64,000 nucleotides of DNA from Anaerolineales bacterium. Its GTDB lineage: Bacteria > Chloroflexota > Anaerolineae > Aggregatilineales > J027. The notes under the pieces were generated by a model. That model saw nothing but the letters and a program-made list of their open reading frames with translations. It made no database searches and was not told the DNA's origin. The stretch is from assembly GCA_020634155.1 (NCBI GenBank), contig JACKCI010000001.1:434001-498000 (forward strand). The letters are read 5' to 3'. Shown piece after piece: positions 33,601 through 43,372 of the stretch (positions are counted from its first letter, which is position 1; every line of letters begins with the position of its first letter). The position numbers and the translations under genes were made by a program.

Positions 33601-35406
33601 TTAGTCTTCGTCACCCAAGCGCAAGACCGCCATAAACGCCTCTTGGGGAACTTCCACGCTCCCAATCATCTTCAGGCGCTTCTTACCCTTTTTCTGCTTT
33701 TCGAGCAGTTTGCGCTTACGGGTGATGTCACCACCATAGCACTTCGCCAACACGTCTTTACGGACGGCCTTGACGTTAGCACGGCTAATGATTTTCTTGC
33801 CTACCGCCGCCTGAATCGGCACCACGAACTGCTGGCGCGGTATCAAGTCTTTAAGTTTAGAGACCAACTTCTGCCCTTTATGAAAAGCATGTTCGTTATG
33901 CACAATCATCGCCAAGGCATCAACAGGGTCGCCATTGACCAAAATATCCATCTTCACAAGGTCATCGGTGCGGTATTCCTTGAACTGATAATCGAGACTG
34001 GCATAGCCTTGAGAGACGCTCTTGAGACGGTCATAGAAGTCGATAATCAACTCGGCTAAGGGCAATTCATAGGTAATCATCACCCGTGATGGGTCAAGAT
34101 ACTCCATGTTGACATATGTGCCGCGCTTGCCCGTCACCAAGTCCATAATCTTGCCGATATAGCGCTCTGGCGTGAAAACCTGAATCGTCATCCAAGGCTC
34201 TCGAATCTCGGCAACCGTTGACTCATCGGGCAGGTCAGCCGGACTATCAATCCGCAAGACCTCCTTACTCCGCAATACGACTTCATACTCCACACTAGGG
34301 GCCGTCATCAGAATATCGAGGTCATATTCACGCTCTAGGCGTTCCTGCACAATCGTCATGTGGAATAAGCCCAAGAACCCCACGCGAAACCCCAGATTCA
34401 AGGCCTGAGAAGTCTCTGGCACATAGGTCAATGAGGCGTCATTTAATTGCAGCTTTTCCAGCGAATCGCGCAATTCGTGGTAGTCATCGTTCTCTACCGG
34501 ATAAACACCAGCGAAGACCATCGGCTTGGCAGGTTCATAGCCAGATAAGGGGTCAGTTGCCCCACGAATAACCGTTGTGGTGGTATCCCCTACCCGACAA
34601 TCTCGGACCGTCTTGAGACCCGTCGCAATGTAGCCTACACTCCCCACCGTAACCTCATCGGTTTTAGTCATGCCGGGGGTGAAAACACCAACCTCTATTG
34701 GCTCATAGCTGACGTTGTTGGACATCAAGCGAAGTTTCTCACGGTGTGTAATTTTGCCATCCACTACCCGCACATAGGAGATAACGCCCCGATAGCTGTC
34801 ATAGTGGCTATCAAAGACTAGGGCACGCAATGGGGCATCGGGGTTACCTTTAGGGGGCGGCACATGGTCAACTACCGCTTGTAGGATTTGCTCGACATTT
34901 TCGCCCGTCTTGGCGCTAACTTTGACAACCCAGTCTTCAGGGCAGCCTAGCAAATCGACGACCTCTTTGGCAATCTCATTCGGTTGGGCCGATGGTAGGT
35001 CGATTTTGTTGATGACAGGAATAATCACAAGGTCAGCATCCAGCGCCAAATAGAGATTCGCCAGTGTTTGGGCTTCAATCCCTTGGGTCGCATCTACCAC
35101 CAAAATAGCCCCTTCGCAGGCTTGCAAGGCACGGCTCACCTCATAGGTAAAGTCCACATGCCCCGGCGTGTCAATGAGGTTAATCTCATAGCTCTCCCCA
35201 TCAGCAGCTGTCCAGTTCATACGAACCGCCGAAGCCTTGATGGTGACACCCCGCTCACGCTCTAGTTCCATATCATCCAGCAATTGCTCTTTCATCACAC
35301 GGTTATCAACGGTATGGGTGACCTGAATCAAGCGGTCAGCCAGCGTACTTTTGCCGTGATCAATATGGGCAATAATGCAGAAATTCCGAATCCGCGAAAT
35401 ATCCAT
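33601..35406 (-). CDS. lepA: Elongation factor 4
   Basis: Ribosome-associated GTPase that back-translocates stalled ribosomes. 601 residues from the ATG at 35406, the standard length. G1 is AHIDHGKSTLADRL, then ERGVTIKAS, DTPGHVDF, NKIDLP and SAKTG; the LepA-specific C-terminal tail has CYGGDITRKRKLLEKQKKGKKR. A longer reading frame upstream adds 28 residues with no family similarity and is rejected. Eight bases separate its end from the start of the next minus-strand gene (33592). Confidence 0.98.
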   Translation of the reverse strand: MDISRIRNFCIIAHIDHGKSTLADRLIQVTHTVDNRVMKEQLLDDMELERERGVTIKASAVRMNWTAADGESYEINLIDTPGHVDFTYEVSRALQACEGAILVVDATQGIEAQTLANLYLALDADLVIIPVINKIDLPSAQPNEIAKEVVDLLGCPEDWVVKVSAKTGENVEQILQAVVDHVPPPKGNPDAPLRALVFDSHYDSYRGVISYVRVVDGKITHREKLRLMSNNVSYEPIEVGVFTPGMTKTDEVTVGSVGYIATGLKTVRDCRVGDTTTTVIRGATDPLSGYEPAKPMVFAGVYPVENDDYHELRDSLEKLQLNDASLTYVPETSQALNLGFRVGFLGLFHMTIVQERLEREYDLDILMTAPSVEYEVVLRSKEVLRIDSPADLPDESTVAEIREPWMTIQVFTPERYIGKIMDLVTGKRGTYVNMEYLDPSRVMITYELPLAELIIDFYDRLKSVSQGYASLDYQFKEYRTDDLVKMDILVNGDPVDALAMIVHNEHAFHKGQKLVSKLKDLIPRQQFVVPIQAAVGKKIISRANVKAVRKDVLAKCYGGDITRKRKLLEKQKKGKKRLKMIGSVEVPQEAFMAVLRLGDED

Positions 35407-35502
35407 TCGTCTGTCTACCTCTATGAATTGAACGACACTAGTATAGCGAAAGGCAGGGGTGAAATGAAGACTGAGGCGGACAGCAGCCATCCGCCCATCG
35501 AA

Positions 35503-36102
35503 TTAGTATTCGCCTTCGACCCATTCTACATCAGATTGAGAGGCGGTTGACCGTGAATCACCCACATCATAGGGTGAAGACCCCATCCCGACTTGGGCAG
35601 GTGCGCTACGGCGCTTAACCTGCTGCGGGGCTTTACCTGTATTGGATCGCACAGCGCCCTCCTCATAATGCTCAACTTGAGCGGTACCACAGGCAGGGCA
35701 AAGTTGCCACGACAGTTCGAGCAGTTCTTCACAATGGTAGCAGGGCTTCTTGAGCTTGGTATGGCAATAGGGGCAGAGTTGCCAATGTGTTTTGGCGGCT
35801 CGTCCACAACCGGGGCAGGTTGGCTTTTCCTCGATTTCTTGCAACAACGCTTCCTCTTCCAATGAACGCTCATAAGCGTCGGCAAGTGTTTCACGAGGGC
35901 GAAGCATCACATAAATGATTAAGCCAAAGATATTAAGAAAAGCGACCATCAATGCCGCCGCAATCGGTGCCAGCGGGTCACGGGAGCGCGACCGCATGTC
36001 GTTATAAGTCCATACGACAAATGCCACCGCAAAAGCCGTAAAAACTGCGCCAAAGATAGTGACACTTGCTAAAATAACATTGTTAAGCGTTGCTTCATCC
36101 AT
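35503..36102 (-). CDS. Membrane protein with double zinc ribbon
   Basis: 199 residues. Two membrane segments (about 8-31 and 45-66) precede a double zinc ribbon with four CxxC knuckles: CPGCG, CPYCH, CYHCE and CPACG (about 95-140). The C-terminal 50 residues are polar and low complexity. Zinc ribbons of this kind usually mediate protein or RNA contacts; no function is known. AGGA lies seven bases before the ATG. It is 96 bases upstream of lepA on the same strand. Confidence 0.8.
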   Translation of the reverse strand: MDEATLNNVILASVTIFGAVFTAFAVAFVVWTYNDMRSRSRDPLAPIAAALMVAFLNIFGLIIYVMLRPRETLADAYERSLEEEALLQEIEEKPTCPGCGRAAKTHWQLCPYCHTKLKKPCYHCEELLELSWQLCPACGTAQVEHYEEGAVRSNTGKAPQQVKRRSAPAQVGMGSSPYDVGDSRSTASQSDVEWVEGEY

Positions 36103-36151
36103 ATATCATTCCTGCTCATTGGTACGCCGTCAGTATAACATAGGTACCCTT

Positions 36152-36820
36152 ATGCACGATACCCAGCTTGCCCTTGCCCGTGAAAAAGCCCTATCGGATT
36201 TTCATAGCCTTACCGATACCGAATTATTGAGTATCCTTGTATCCAGTAGCCAGCTTGCCGAGCGGCTCCTGAACCACTATCACACCCTCATCGAACTTAG
36301 TCTAGCCTCTTTAGAGGAATTAACCACGATTCCGGGCATTGGTGAGGCCCTTGCCCTACGCCTCAAAGCAACCTTTCAAACCGCCCAACGCCTTAGCCAA
36401 TTACACATCCAAATGCGCCCCCAAATCCGCCGTCCATCCGACATTGTACCGTTGGTTCAGCCCTTGTTGCAGCAACTCCCCCAAGAGCATCTGCTGGTGG
36501 TCTTGTTGGACAACACTAACCATCTGATTGACATCATTACGGTGTATGTTGGCAGCCTTGATACTACGGTTGTCCGCAATGCCGAGCTATTCCGCCCTGC
36601 TATTCAACGCAACAGTGCAGGTATCATCATTGTCCACAATCACCCCTCTGGCAATGCTACCCCCTCCCCCGCCGATACCACCTTCACGGAAGCCCTGATT
36701 GAAGCAGGCAAGGTACTGGATATTGCGGTACTCGATCATCTCATTATTGGGCGTGGGGAATGGGTCTCCATGCGGGAGCAGGGGCTAGGCTTCACTCCGC
36801 CAAAATCGACACATCGGTAA
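36152..36820 (+). CDS. radC: RadC-family JAMM-domain protein
   Basis: 222 residues. A helix-hairpin-helix lies at about 55-80 (TIPGIGEALALRL) and the C-terminal JAB/MPN+ domain has Glu145, then HNHPSG (His162, His164) and Asp175: the complete JAMM zinc motif. Despite the name, members are not established DNA-repair enzymes. The ATG at 36152 is preferred; an earlier in-frame start would run through the divergent gene's control region. Tail overlaps the convergent gene by 29 bases. Confidence 0.93.
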   Translation: MHDTQLALAREKALSDFHSLTDTELLSILVSSSQLAERLLNHYHTLIELSLASLEELTTIPGIGEALALRLKATFQTAQRLSQLHIQMRPQIRRPSDIVPLVQPLLQQLPQEHLLVVLLDNTNHLIDIITVYVGSLDTTVVRNAELFRPAIQRNSAGIIIVHNHPSGNATPSPADTTFTEALIEAGKVLDIAVLDHLIIGRGEWVSMREQGLGFTPPKSTHR

Positions 36821-38096
36821 CATAGACCTCGTATTGGTGCCCCGATGCATAAAACCGGATATTAAGAATTTCAACCGGACGCCGATTCTGAAAGTCTATC
36901 GGCACTTCCATCAAATTCTCGGACTCAAAAGTATACCATGTGCCTCTGTTAACGCGCTCATGGTCGGTTGTGCAAGTATCACACCGCAAACGCCAGCCCG
37001 TAGTCTCATCATAGAACGTATAGAAGCCATGTATCCACTCGCGCACAACATTCTCGGGGTCATCCGCACTACGGTACTTGATTCTTAACATCAAAGCACA
37101 CTCTGAGGCTTGTTGACCACAGCCCGGCACCGAATGGCTCTCGACGTAAAAGTTAGCCCGCACTACCACGCGTTGAAACCCCGACACATCGACATTCAAC
37201 GGTTGCTCACAAAACGTTTCGCCATGATTGAGAGACAAGCTTGAGACGCGCTGAATATGTAGCACAGGTCGTCCTTGGAAGGTGGTACGTTCATAGATGC
37301 CCCGTGGCTGTGGAATAGAGTTCCCCTCAGAATCATACACAGGGTCGATAATATTGTTGCAGCCCCATATCGCGGGCAAGGACGGCTCTGAGCCGCCCTC
37401 CGCAAAATTGGCGTTTTGGATTAAATTAAGCGGGGGGACTTGAACCGTGAAGTTCCCAAAGCCGTCAAGCGTTCCAACTTCATCATCCTCAAGCAGCTTG
37501 GTCTGGTTGGCAGGGCTAATGAGCAGTGCTATTCCACGCTGCACCGTCACCCGAAACACGTTTTCATCGACATGTATCAAGTAGGTACCACCTTGATCAA
37601 GCCGCAAACGTCGCCCACTGCTCTCAACCTCCAATAACACCTCACGCTCTAAATCATTAGAGACCACAATCTCAAAGTCACCCATCGCATCTGTGAGCGA
37701 CACGGAAAAGGAACCCTCGCCAAAGAAACGAGGCCTTGTCGCCTTTTTCAAGTTAATCTCACTGCCGGGCAACAACTGAAGAGTGGCAATGACACGGTCG
37801 GCGTGGAGTGGATCGTTGAAGCTAATATGACCTTGTGACAAGTCATCCGTGCTAATGCGGTCTCCATTGTCAATATCAACTTGGTCACGCACACTCCGCT
37901 CAGTCGTATCACTCAGCGCCAACACGCCAATAGTGCCTCGGCTGACATAGACCACCGTGTTCAAGTCCATCGGCAAATCAAACAGTACATAGCGAATGAG
38001 CCATAACGCCGAAACACTGATAACACAAAAGAGGGTGAAGCTCGTTATCAGCGTTACCCATGCCAAATGGTGGGGGTTCTTGATTAGATTAGCCAT
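36792..38096 (-). CDS. Membrane-anchored FecR-like protein with C-terminal beta-sandwich
   Basis: 434 residues. One N-terminal membrane segment (about 13-36) anchors an external region. Residues about 45-215 resemble a FecR domain (VVYVSRGTIGVLALSD ... VDIDNGDRISTDD ... LLPGSEINLKKA ... GTYLIHVDENVFRVTVQRG). The C-terminal 200 residues (from NLIQNANFAEGGSEPSLPAIW) look like a carbohydrate-binding-module-like beta-sandwich with several cysteines. No sigma factor or anti-sigma partner is adjacent. Its start overlaps the acylphosphatase stop by 8 bases. Family assignment is by pattern. Confidence 0.7.
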   Translation of the reverse strand: MANLIKNPHHLAWVTLITSFTLFCVISVSALWLIRYVLFDLPMDLNTVVYVSRGTIGVLALSDTTERSVRDQVDIDNGDRISTDDLSQGHISFNDPLHADRVIATLQLLPGSEINLKKATRPRFFGEGSFSVSLTDAMGDFEIVVSNDLEREVLLEVESSGRRLRLDQGGTYLIHVDENVFRVTVQRGIALLISPANQTKLLEDDEVGTLDGFGNFTVQVPPLNLIQNANFAEGGSEPSLPAIWGCNNIIDPVYDSEGNSIPQPRGIYERTTFQGRPVLHIQRVSSLSLNHGETFCEQPLNVDVSGFQRVVVRANFYVESHSVPGCGQQASECALMLRIKYRSADDPENVVREWIHGFYTFYDETTGWRLRCDTCTTDHERVNRGTWYTFESENLMEVPIDFQNRRPVEILNIRFYASGHQYEVYVTDVSILAE

Positions 38097-38379
38097 AGCG
38101 TACCGAGAATTGAGCGAAGCGCGAGATTAGGGGCTGAGTCGTACTTTCGACATGGGTCACCTCCGCAGCGGGAGACCCACGATATAGAAATTCAGCAAAA
38201 GCTTGTAGTTGGTCGGGTGTTCCCTGCGCGGTAACTTCGACTGTGCCATCGGGCAAATTACGCACCCACCCCATGATACCCAGTCGTTCAGCTTCCAAGA
38301 CAGTGTAATAACGGAAACTCACACCCTGTACCCTACCATGCACAACGGCATGTACCTGCTGCAATGTCTCGTCTTCCAT
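38089..38379 (-). CDS. Acylphosphatase
   Basis: Hydrolyses acyl phosphates such as acetyl or carbamoyl phosphate. 96 residues with the full signature: VHGRVQGVSFRYY with catalytic Arg23, and GWVRNLPDGTVEV with catalytic Asn41. The stop overlaps the start of the FecR-like gene by 8 bases. Ribosome-binding site weak. Confidence 0.95.
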   Translation of the reverse strand: MEDETLQQVHAVVHGRVQGVSFRYYTVLEAERLGIMGWVRNLPDGTVEVTAQGTPDQLQAFAEFLYRGSPAAEVTHVESTTQPLISRFAQFSVRYG

Positions 38380-38440
38380 TTCAAGACTTTCTTAACCAGT
38401 ACAGACGCCATCATCAACGCCTGTACCTTATGAATGTAGA

Positions 38441-39514
38441 CTAATTGAATGACGAGGGGTCGTCGTCAAATTCATCGTCGTAATACTCATCGTCATCCGT
38501 ATAAAAGTCATCATCGTCTGAGAAATCAAACATCGGCAAGATGAATCCGCCAACTAACGAGGCCACTTCCAAGGCTTCCTCAGTAGCCTCAACAAGGTCA
38601 TCATCTTCATTCTCCTCAGCCCAGTTTGCGATGGCCTCTAAAGAGCGTTGCGCCTCACGGGTACCAATTTCACCCAAGGCCCACACCGATGCCAGTTGCA
38701 CTTCAACGTCAGTCTCATAGGCCAATTCGGTCAGCCGTGGCACAGCCTCACTCAGACTCAATTGACCTGCGGCGCGGGCGGCCTCAAAACGCATCTCGTC
38801 AACGTAATTATCTAGCTCTCTCAGAACAGTATCGGCCCAGCGGTCGTCGCAACTGGCCCCCATCGCAAAGACCGAGCTGACCTGCATCAAGATTTCATCT
38901 GATTGATACGATTCTTCAATCATTTCAGGCACTCGCGGGTGGCTACAATGTGAAATCGCCTCTAATGCACGCCGTCGGACTTCGAGGTCTTCGTCCCAAT
39001 TGTCATAATGATCGACGGTAATACGCTGGAGGGCTTCGGCCAATTGCAGATCAAATTCCTCTAACTCACCTAAATAGATGAAGCGCCCCATTGCGCTCAT
39101 CACCCGTGCCCGCACCAGTGGCGAAGGGTCATCCGCCATCCGCACCATCGCGTTATAGATATTCATGGAGGTGCTATACCAAGGCAAATCAACAGCGGTG
39201 CTACGGACTTCATCATCGTCGTCATCAAATAGCACCAGCGCAATCGGCTCGTAGTCCAGTTCAAAGTTCATCTCGCTGATTTCAGCAAGTTGATCAATCA
39301 AAGTGCGCCGACGCTCGACGCTCAATTCACTCCATGTAGAACGAAACGCCTCAAGATCGGCCCCAGCTATCATATCTGATAAGCCATAGACCGCCCCCGC
39401 GGGCAAGACCGCATGGTTCTCATCGCTCAATGCAGCCAATGTGTCCTCTAACGAGAATGGTGTTGGGCGGCTCAAACCGTCGTCGTCAATCGGGTCAAAG
39501 AAATCGTCGTTCAT
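38441..39514 (-). CDS. Acidic HEAT-repeat protein
   Basis: 357 residues, strongly acidic, with poly-Asp stretches at both ends (FFDPIDDDG and a final DDDDFYTDDDEYYDDEFDDD). The middle holds HEAT-type helical repeats about 30 residues apart (PSPLVRARVMSAMGRFIYL, LEVRRRALEAISHCSHP, MRFEAARAAGQLSLSEAVP, VEVQLASVWALGEIGTREA). A scaffold for protein contacts is likely. The ATG at 39514 has GAGG just before it; a GTG at 39529 would overlap the protease stop. Downstream of the site-2 protease gene on the same strand. Confidence 0.85.
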   Translation of the reverse strand: MNDDFFDPIDDDGLSRPTPFSLEDTLAALSDENHAVLPAGAVYGLSDMIAGADLEAFRSTWSELSVERRRTLIDQLAEISEMNFELDYEPIALVLFDDDDDEVRSTAVDLPWYSTSMNIYNAMVRMADDPSPLVRARVMSAMGRFIYLGELEEFDLQLAEALQRITVDHYDNWDEDLEVRRRALEAISHCSHPRVPEMIEESYQSDEILMQVSSVFAMGASCDDRWADTVLRELDNYVDEMRFEAARAAGQLSLSEAVPRLTELAYETDVEVQLASVWALGEIGTREAQRSLEAIANWAEENEDDDLVEATEEALEVASLVGGFILPMFDFSDDDDFYTDDDEYYDDEFDDDPSSFN

Positions 39515-39528
39515 ATACCTCAGCTTCA

Positions 39529-40917
39529 CTAGAATATCTTGTAGTTTAGGGGATCAATAATATCCCAAAAAACTACGATCACCATCAGCGAGAGCAGAAA
39601 CAGAATGCCAATCATGTGTACAAAGCCTTCACGCTCTGGCTCCATTGGCTTTCCGCGCAGCAACTCGATAATCACAAAGAGAATACGTCCACCATCAAGG
39701 CCGGGTATCGGCAACAGATTGGTCACAGCAAGGGCAATGCTAATCAGGCCAATAAGACTAAGAATGGGGTACCAAACACCCTCATCACGGCTATATTTGA
39801 TGACTTCGCCACCAAACTGTGAAATACCGACGATACTGACCGGACGGGCTTCTGCCCAACTAAGCTCACCACGAGCCAACATACTTGGTACCTCAAACAT
39901 GGTCTCAATCGCGTTTTGGAATGAGCTAAGGCCATACTTAAAGGCTTCCCAGAGGTTATCCGCAGGTTCTGGCTTCACCTCTACTGAGCGATTGGCGGTA
40001 ATCGCCCCCATATTTTCATCCAGCGGTGCCCCCGTAATGGTCACGCCAATCCGTGCGGTGCCATCAATCTCCACAGGAGTCATGGTTAGCACCAAAGTCT
40101 CATTACCGCGCAGGATGGTATAGGCAGTTTCTTGCCCCTCACGTGCCTGTGTCTTCTTTTGCAGGTCTTCAATATTCTTAATCGGTTCACCTTCCAGCGC
40201 GATAATCAGATCATCCAATTGGATGCCTGCACGCCCTGCTGGTGAATCGGTAAGATATTCAATAACCAGCACACGCTCTTCGACTCCACCCCCTTCAAAA
40301 GGAGCAGGTGTGACAACCGCGTCAAAGGACTCATCACCACGTTTGATGGTAAGATTGAGGGTGTCTTTACCATTGGTAGCATCTTCAAATTCCTCAACAC
40401 TCTCAACCACCACCCCATCGACATGGGTCACCACATCACCATCTTGCAAACCTGCCGCTGCTGCCGGTGAATCTGGAAAGACTTCAGCAAGGCTCACCTC
40501 ACCGATAGTCTTGGGGATACCGGTCAACCCAATGACCATGAAAAAGAAGATAGCGGCGATGAAATTCGCCAATGGCCCTGCGAACATGAACCATATTCGC
40601 TCCCAAGGGCCAGCATCAAAAACGCTCTTGGGGTTTTCGATATGACGTCCTTCAATCTCTTTGAGGTCTTCCTGCATCTCCTCTTCAGACTTCGGACGAA
40701 CAAAATCCTCCCCGTAAGGGCGGACAAAGCCGCCCAAGGGGATCCAATTCAAGGTGTATTCGGTATCACCAATGGTAAAGAGTTTGGCGATACGCGGCGG
40801 AAAGCCAATCCCAAATTCCAATACAGTGATCCGCACACTTTTCGCTGCGAAGAAATGTCCCAATTCGTGAATAATCACCAAAGGAATAAGGACAACAAAA
40901 AACGCTAGAAATGGCAA
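39529..40917 (-). CDS. rseP: Site-2-type membrane metalloprotease (RseP/M50 family)
   Basis: Intramembrane zinc protease, 462 residues. The HELGH zinc motif is at residues 17-21 in the first membrane helix, and the third metal ligand lies in PIPGLDGGR (Asp408). Two tandem PDZ domains lie between (about 140-210, with ADVFPDSPAAAAGLQDGDVV, and 220-290, with LTDSPAGRAGIQLDDLI). This is the layout of RseP-like proteases that cleave anti-sigma factors or signal peptides. No sigma/anti-sigma pair is nearby. TTG start with GAGG eight bases upstream; no ATG is available. Confidence 0.93.
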   Translation of the reverse strand: MPFLAFFVVLIPLVIIHELGHFFAAKSVRITVLEFGIGFPPRIAKLFTIGDTEYTLNWIPLGGFVRPYGEDFVRPKSEEEMQEDLKEIEGRHIENPKSVFDAGPWERIWFMFAGPLANFIAAIFFFMVIGLTGIPKTIGEVSLAEVFPDSPAAAAGLQDGDVVTHVDGVVVESVEEFEDATNGKDTLNLTIKRGDESFDAVVTPAPFEGGGVEERVLVIEYLTDSPAGRAGIQLDDLIIALEGEPIKNIEDLQKKTQAREGQETAYTILRGNETLVLTMTPVEIDGTARIGVTITGAPLDENMGAITANRSVEVKPEPADNLWEAFKYGLSSFQNAIETMFEVPSMLARGELSWAEARPVSIVGISQFGGEVIKYSRDEGVWYPILSLIGLISIALAVTNLLPIPGLDGGRILFVIIELLRGKPMEPEREGFVHMIGILFLLSLMVIVVFWDIIDPLNYKIF

Positions 40918-40936
40918 TGCTACCGTCCTCTAAAAC

Positions 40937-42259
40937 TTATGAACCAATTCGAACTACCGACCCGCAATAAGCACACTCTAGCTGAGTCATGCCGCGCACA
41001 ACGTCTTGATTAAATGTGGCACCACAGACTGGGCAAGTCGTTGGCAGTTCAGCGATAGCATCCACCAAGGCTTGATTACGCTCCACACCACGTTCCTTTT
41101 CGATGTCGCCATTGGCTACTTGTTGGAGTTTGCTGGCAAAAACCTTCGCATCAATTCCGCCCTTCACTTCGATGGTTGTATCCCCAAAAGGGCCACCAGA
41201 GCCGAACTGAATATGGATGAGGTCAATACCACCCAGCATCCCTTTTTTCTCTGAAGAGACTTTTTCAAGGGAGCCAGCAGGCGCTTCCCAAAGTAGGCCC
41301 TCGGCTTTCTTGCCGCCAAAGCCCATGAAGCCACCCTTTTTCTCATCTTGCTCCATAATCAGGCGACGATTCGTGATATAGAGGAAGCCGTCAGGGTCAT
41401 CCTTACCTTTGCCCGTCTTCTTCCACTCGGCTTTGACGACCATATACAGGTCTTCATCAGCCAAGAAATCAAAAGTAGCACTCTTGGCCTGTTCCAAGTA
41501 GCCCTCAATATCACGGATTTGACTATAGGTTTGGCTCACATTAGAGGGAACTTGCCCATAGAGATTATGGATGCGCTGTTTAGCAGCATTCAAGGCATTA
41601 CTGACACGCTCGATGGTGCTTTCAATTTGACCCACAAAGGCCTCAATCTTGGACTCATCGGCCTGTGATGCCATTTGTGACATGGCTGAACCGAGTGCAG
41701 CGCCTAGACCGCCGGAAGGCTTGGCTTCCTGCGCCTGACCACCACTCAAGGCCGCTGCTGCTGCTCCTGCCAAACCCGTCGGTTTCTTGGCAGATTCAAC
41801 AGATTTGCTCAAGCTACCCAACATGCCACCGCCCGCAGACTTGGCTTCCTCTTTCTCCTCAAGCGCAGCCTTGAATACCCCACTCAAGCCTGCCATACCA
41901 GTGGGTTTGCTGGCGACTTCCCGTCCTTCAGCTTTGGCAATGGCATCATCCAATTGATCCCACAAAGAATCGAGTTGCATCACATCTTGCTGAGATTTTT
42001 CGAGTTCTTCACGGATAGCGCGTTGAATTTGCTCCCGCACCTCTATCCATTGCTTATCGAGGGTTTCGGCCTTATGCTCAAGGTAATTGGCATATGCATA
42101 GCCTGCTGCCCGAATCTCCTGAATTTTGCCCGGTAAACCCGCAATCTGAGTCGCTGTATCACCAAGTTCTTTAGTGACCTCATCCATTGCTACTGCTTTG
42201 AGCAAGTCGTTGTACTTTTGACGCACAGCTTCGATTCGTTGTTGGAGTGCTTCGTTCAT
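40937..42259 (-). CDS. Coiled-coil protein with PH/GRAM-like domain and C-terminal zinc ribbon
   Basis: 440 residues, no named family recognised. The N-terminal 110 residues are charged and helical (likely coiled coil). A Gly/Ala/Lys-rich linker follows (KSAGGGMLGSLSKSV, KPTGLAGAAAAALSGG). A second helical stretch (about 205-265) leads into a beta region (about 275-375) with FLYITNRRLIMEQDEK, a pattern of bacterial PH/GRAM-like domains. The end carries a zinc ribbon, CPVCGATF ... CAYCGSVV. No membrane segment. AGGGGA lies six bases before the ATG. Could be a membrane-surface or chaperone-like scaffold; unknown. Confidence 0.75.
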   Translation of the reverse strand: MNEALQQRIEAVRQKYNDLLKAVAMDEVTKELGDTATQIAGLPGKIQEIRAAGYAYANYLEHKAETLDKQWIEVREQIQRAIREELEKSQQDVMQLDSLWDQLDDAIAKAEGREVASKPTGMAGLSGVFKAALEEKEEAKSAGGGMLGSLSKSVESAKKPTGLAGAAAAALSGGQAQEAKPSGGLGAALGSAMSQMASQADESKIEAFVGQIESTIERVSNALNAAKQRIHNLYGQVPSNVSQTYSQIRDIEGYLEQAKSATFDFLADEDLYMVVKAEWKKTGKGKDDPDGFLYITNRRLIMEQDEKKGGFMGFGGKKAEGLLWEAPAGSLEKVSSEKKGMLGGIDLIHIQFGSGGPFGDTTIEVKGGIDAKVFASKLQQVANGDIEKERGVERNQALVDAIAELPTTCPVCGATFNQDVVRGMTQLECAYCGSVVRIGS

Positions 42260-42282
42260 CTCTATTCCCCTGTCTATTGTTA

Positions 42283-43369
42283 TTATTGTCCAACTCTATA
42301 GCGCAAATAGGCTTCCATAAATTCGTCTAATTCGCCGTCGAGTATGGCGTCCACCCGACCTGTTTCGTGTTGGGTGCGTAGGTCTTTCACCAATTGGTAA
42401 GGGTGCTGTACATAGGAGCGTATCTGGTTCCCCCACCCCGCGCTGACATGCTCACCTTTGAGTTGAGCAAACTCTTCCTCACGTTTTTGGCGTTCAATGT
42501 CGAGCAGGCGTGCCTTTAAAACTTGCATGGCACGGTTTAAGTTTTGTAGCTGACTTCGTTGATTTTGGCAAGAAACCACAATACCCGTTGGTAAATGCGT
42601 GATTCTCACCGCCGTATCATTTTTCTGGACATGCTGTCCACCCGCCCCACCAGCACGGAAGGTATCAATTTGCAGGTCTTTCTCGTTGATGTCAATCTCA
42701 ATCTCATCTTGAATATCCGGCCAGACCTCGACCAACGCAAAGGAGGTATGCCGACGGCTATTGGCATCAAAAGGGCTTATCCGCACCAAGCGATGTACTC
42801 CGCGCTCAGACTTGAGATAGCCATATACCCAATCCCCCTGCAATGCGAGCATGATACTCTTAATACCCGCTTCTTCACCAGCAGCCTCGTCAACGATTTC
42901 AATCTTGCAGCGGTGCAACTCAGCCCAACGTAAATACATACGGGCCAACATCCCCGCCCAATCTTGGGCATCGGTGCCACCTGCACCGGCATGGATAGCA
43001 AGGATGGCATTCTCGTTGTCATACTCGCCACTCAACATGGCTTGGAAGGACATTTTTTCGACTTGATTCGATAGCCGCTTCACTTCCTCAGCAATATCGC
43101 TCTCAAGACTCGTATCGCGCAATTCAGCCAGTTCGAGTGTCTCACGGATGTCTTGCACCATGTGTTGCCATTGCTCAACCTCACGGCGTAGTTTGGCAAT
43201 ACGTTGCATCGCCGATTGCGCCTGCGCCGCTTGGTTCCAGAAATCCGCTTGGGTAGATTGCGCCTCTAGTTCATTCAGTTCATGTTCCTTTTGAGGGATG
43301 TCAAAGACGCTCCATGAGATTTTCAATACGCTTCCGCATCTCATTTAGACGCCCAATTAATCCTTCCAT
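42283..43369 (-). CDS. prfB: Peptide chain release factor 2, with programmed +1 frameshift
   Basis: Terminates translation at UGA and UAA. The first 22 codons run from ATG at 43369 (AGGA seven bases before) to CTT at 43304; an in-frame TGA (43303-43301) follows. A +1 slip on CTT-TGA-C continues at GAC (43302) for 339 codons, giving 361 residues, the normal length. The anticodon-like SPF tripeptide is at 198-200 and the catalytic GGQ at 243-245. The frameshift is the classic RF2 autoregulation: low RF2 lets the ribosome pause at its own UGA and shift. The start lies 3 bases after the ftsY stop, so the two share an operon. Confidence 0.97.
43300..43313 (-). promoter_or_regulatory. prfB: RF2 programmed +1 frameshift site
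   Basis: Minus strand GGAG (43313-43310), three bases CGT, then CTT TGA C (43306-43300). An internal Shine-Dalgarno-like GGAG exactly three bases before CTT, plus the C after TGA, reproduces the arrangement known from E. coli prfB. Confidence 0.93.
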
Positions 43370-43372
43370 CCG

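Noticed and set aside
33601..35490. Longer lepA start at 35490
   Set aside because: The extra 28 residues have no similarity to EF4; MDISRIRNFCIIAHIDHG is the standard start.
42283..43344. prfB as a single frame starting at 43344
   Set aside because: Its first 14 residues (MRCGSVLKISWSVF) do not look like RF2, while the upstream frame plus the CTT-TGA-C shift gives a proper RF2 N-terminus.
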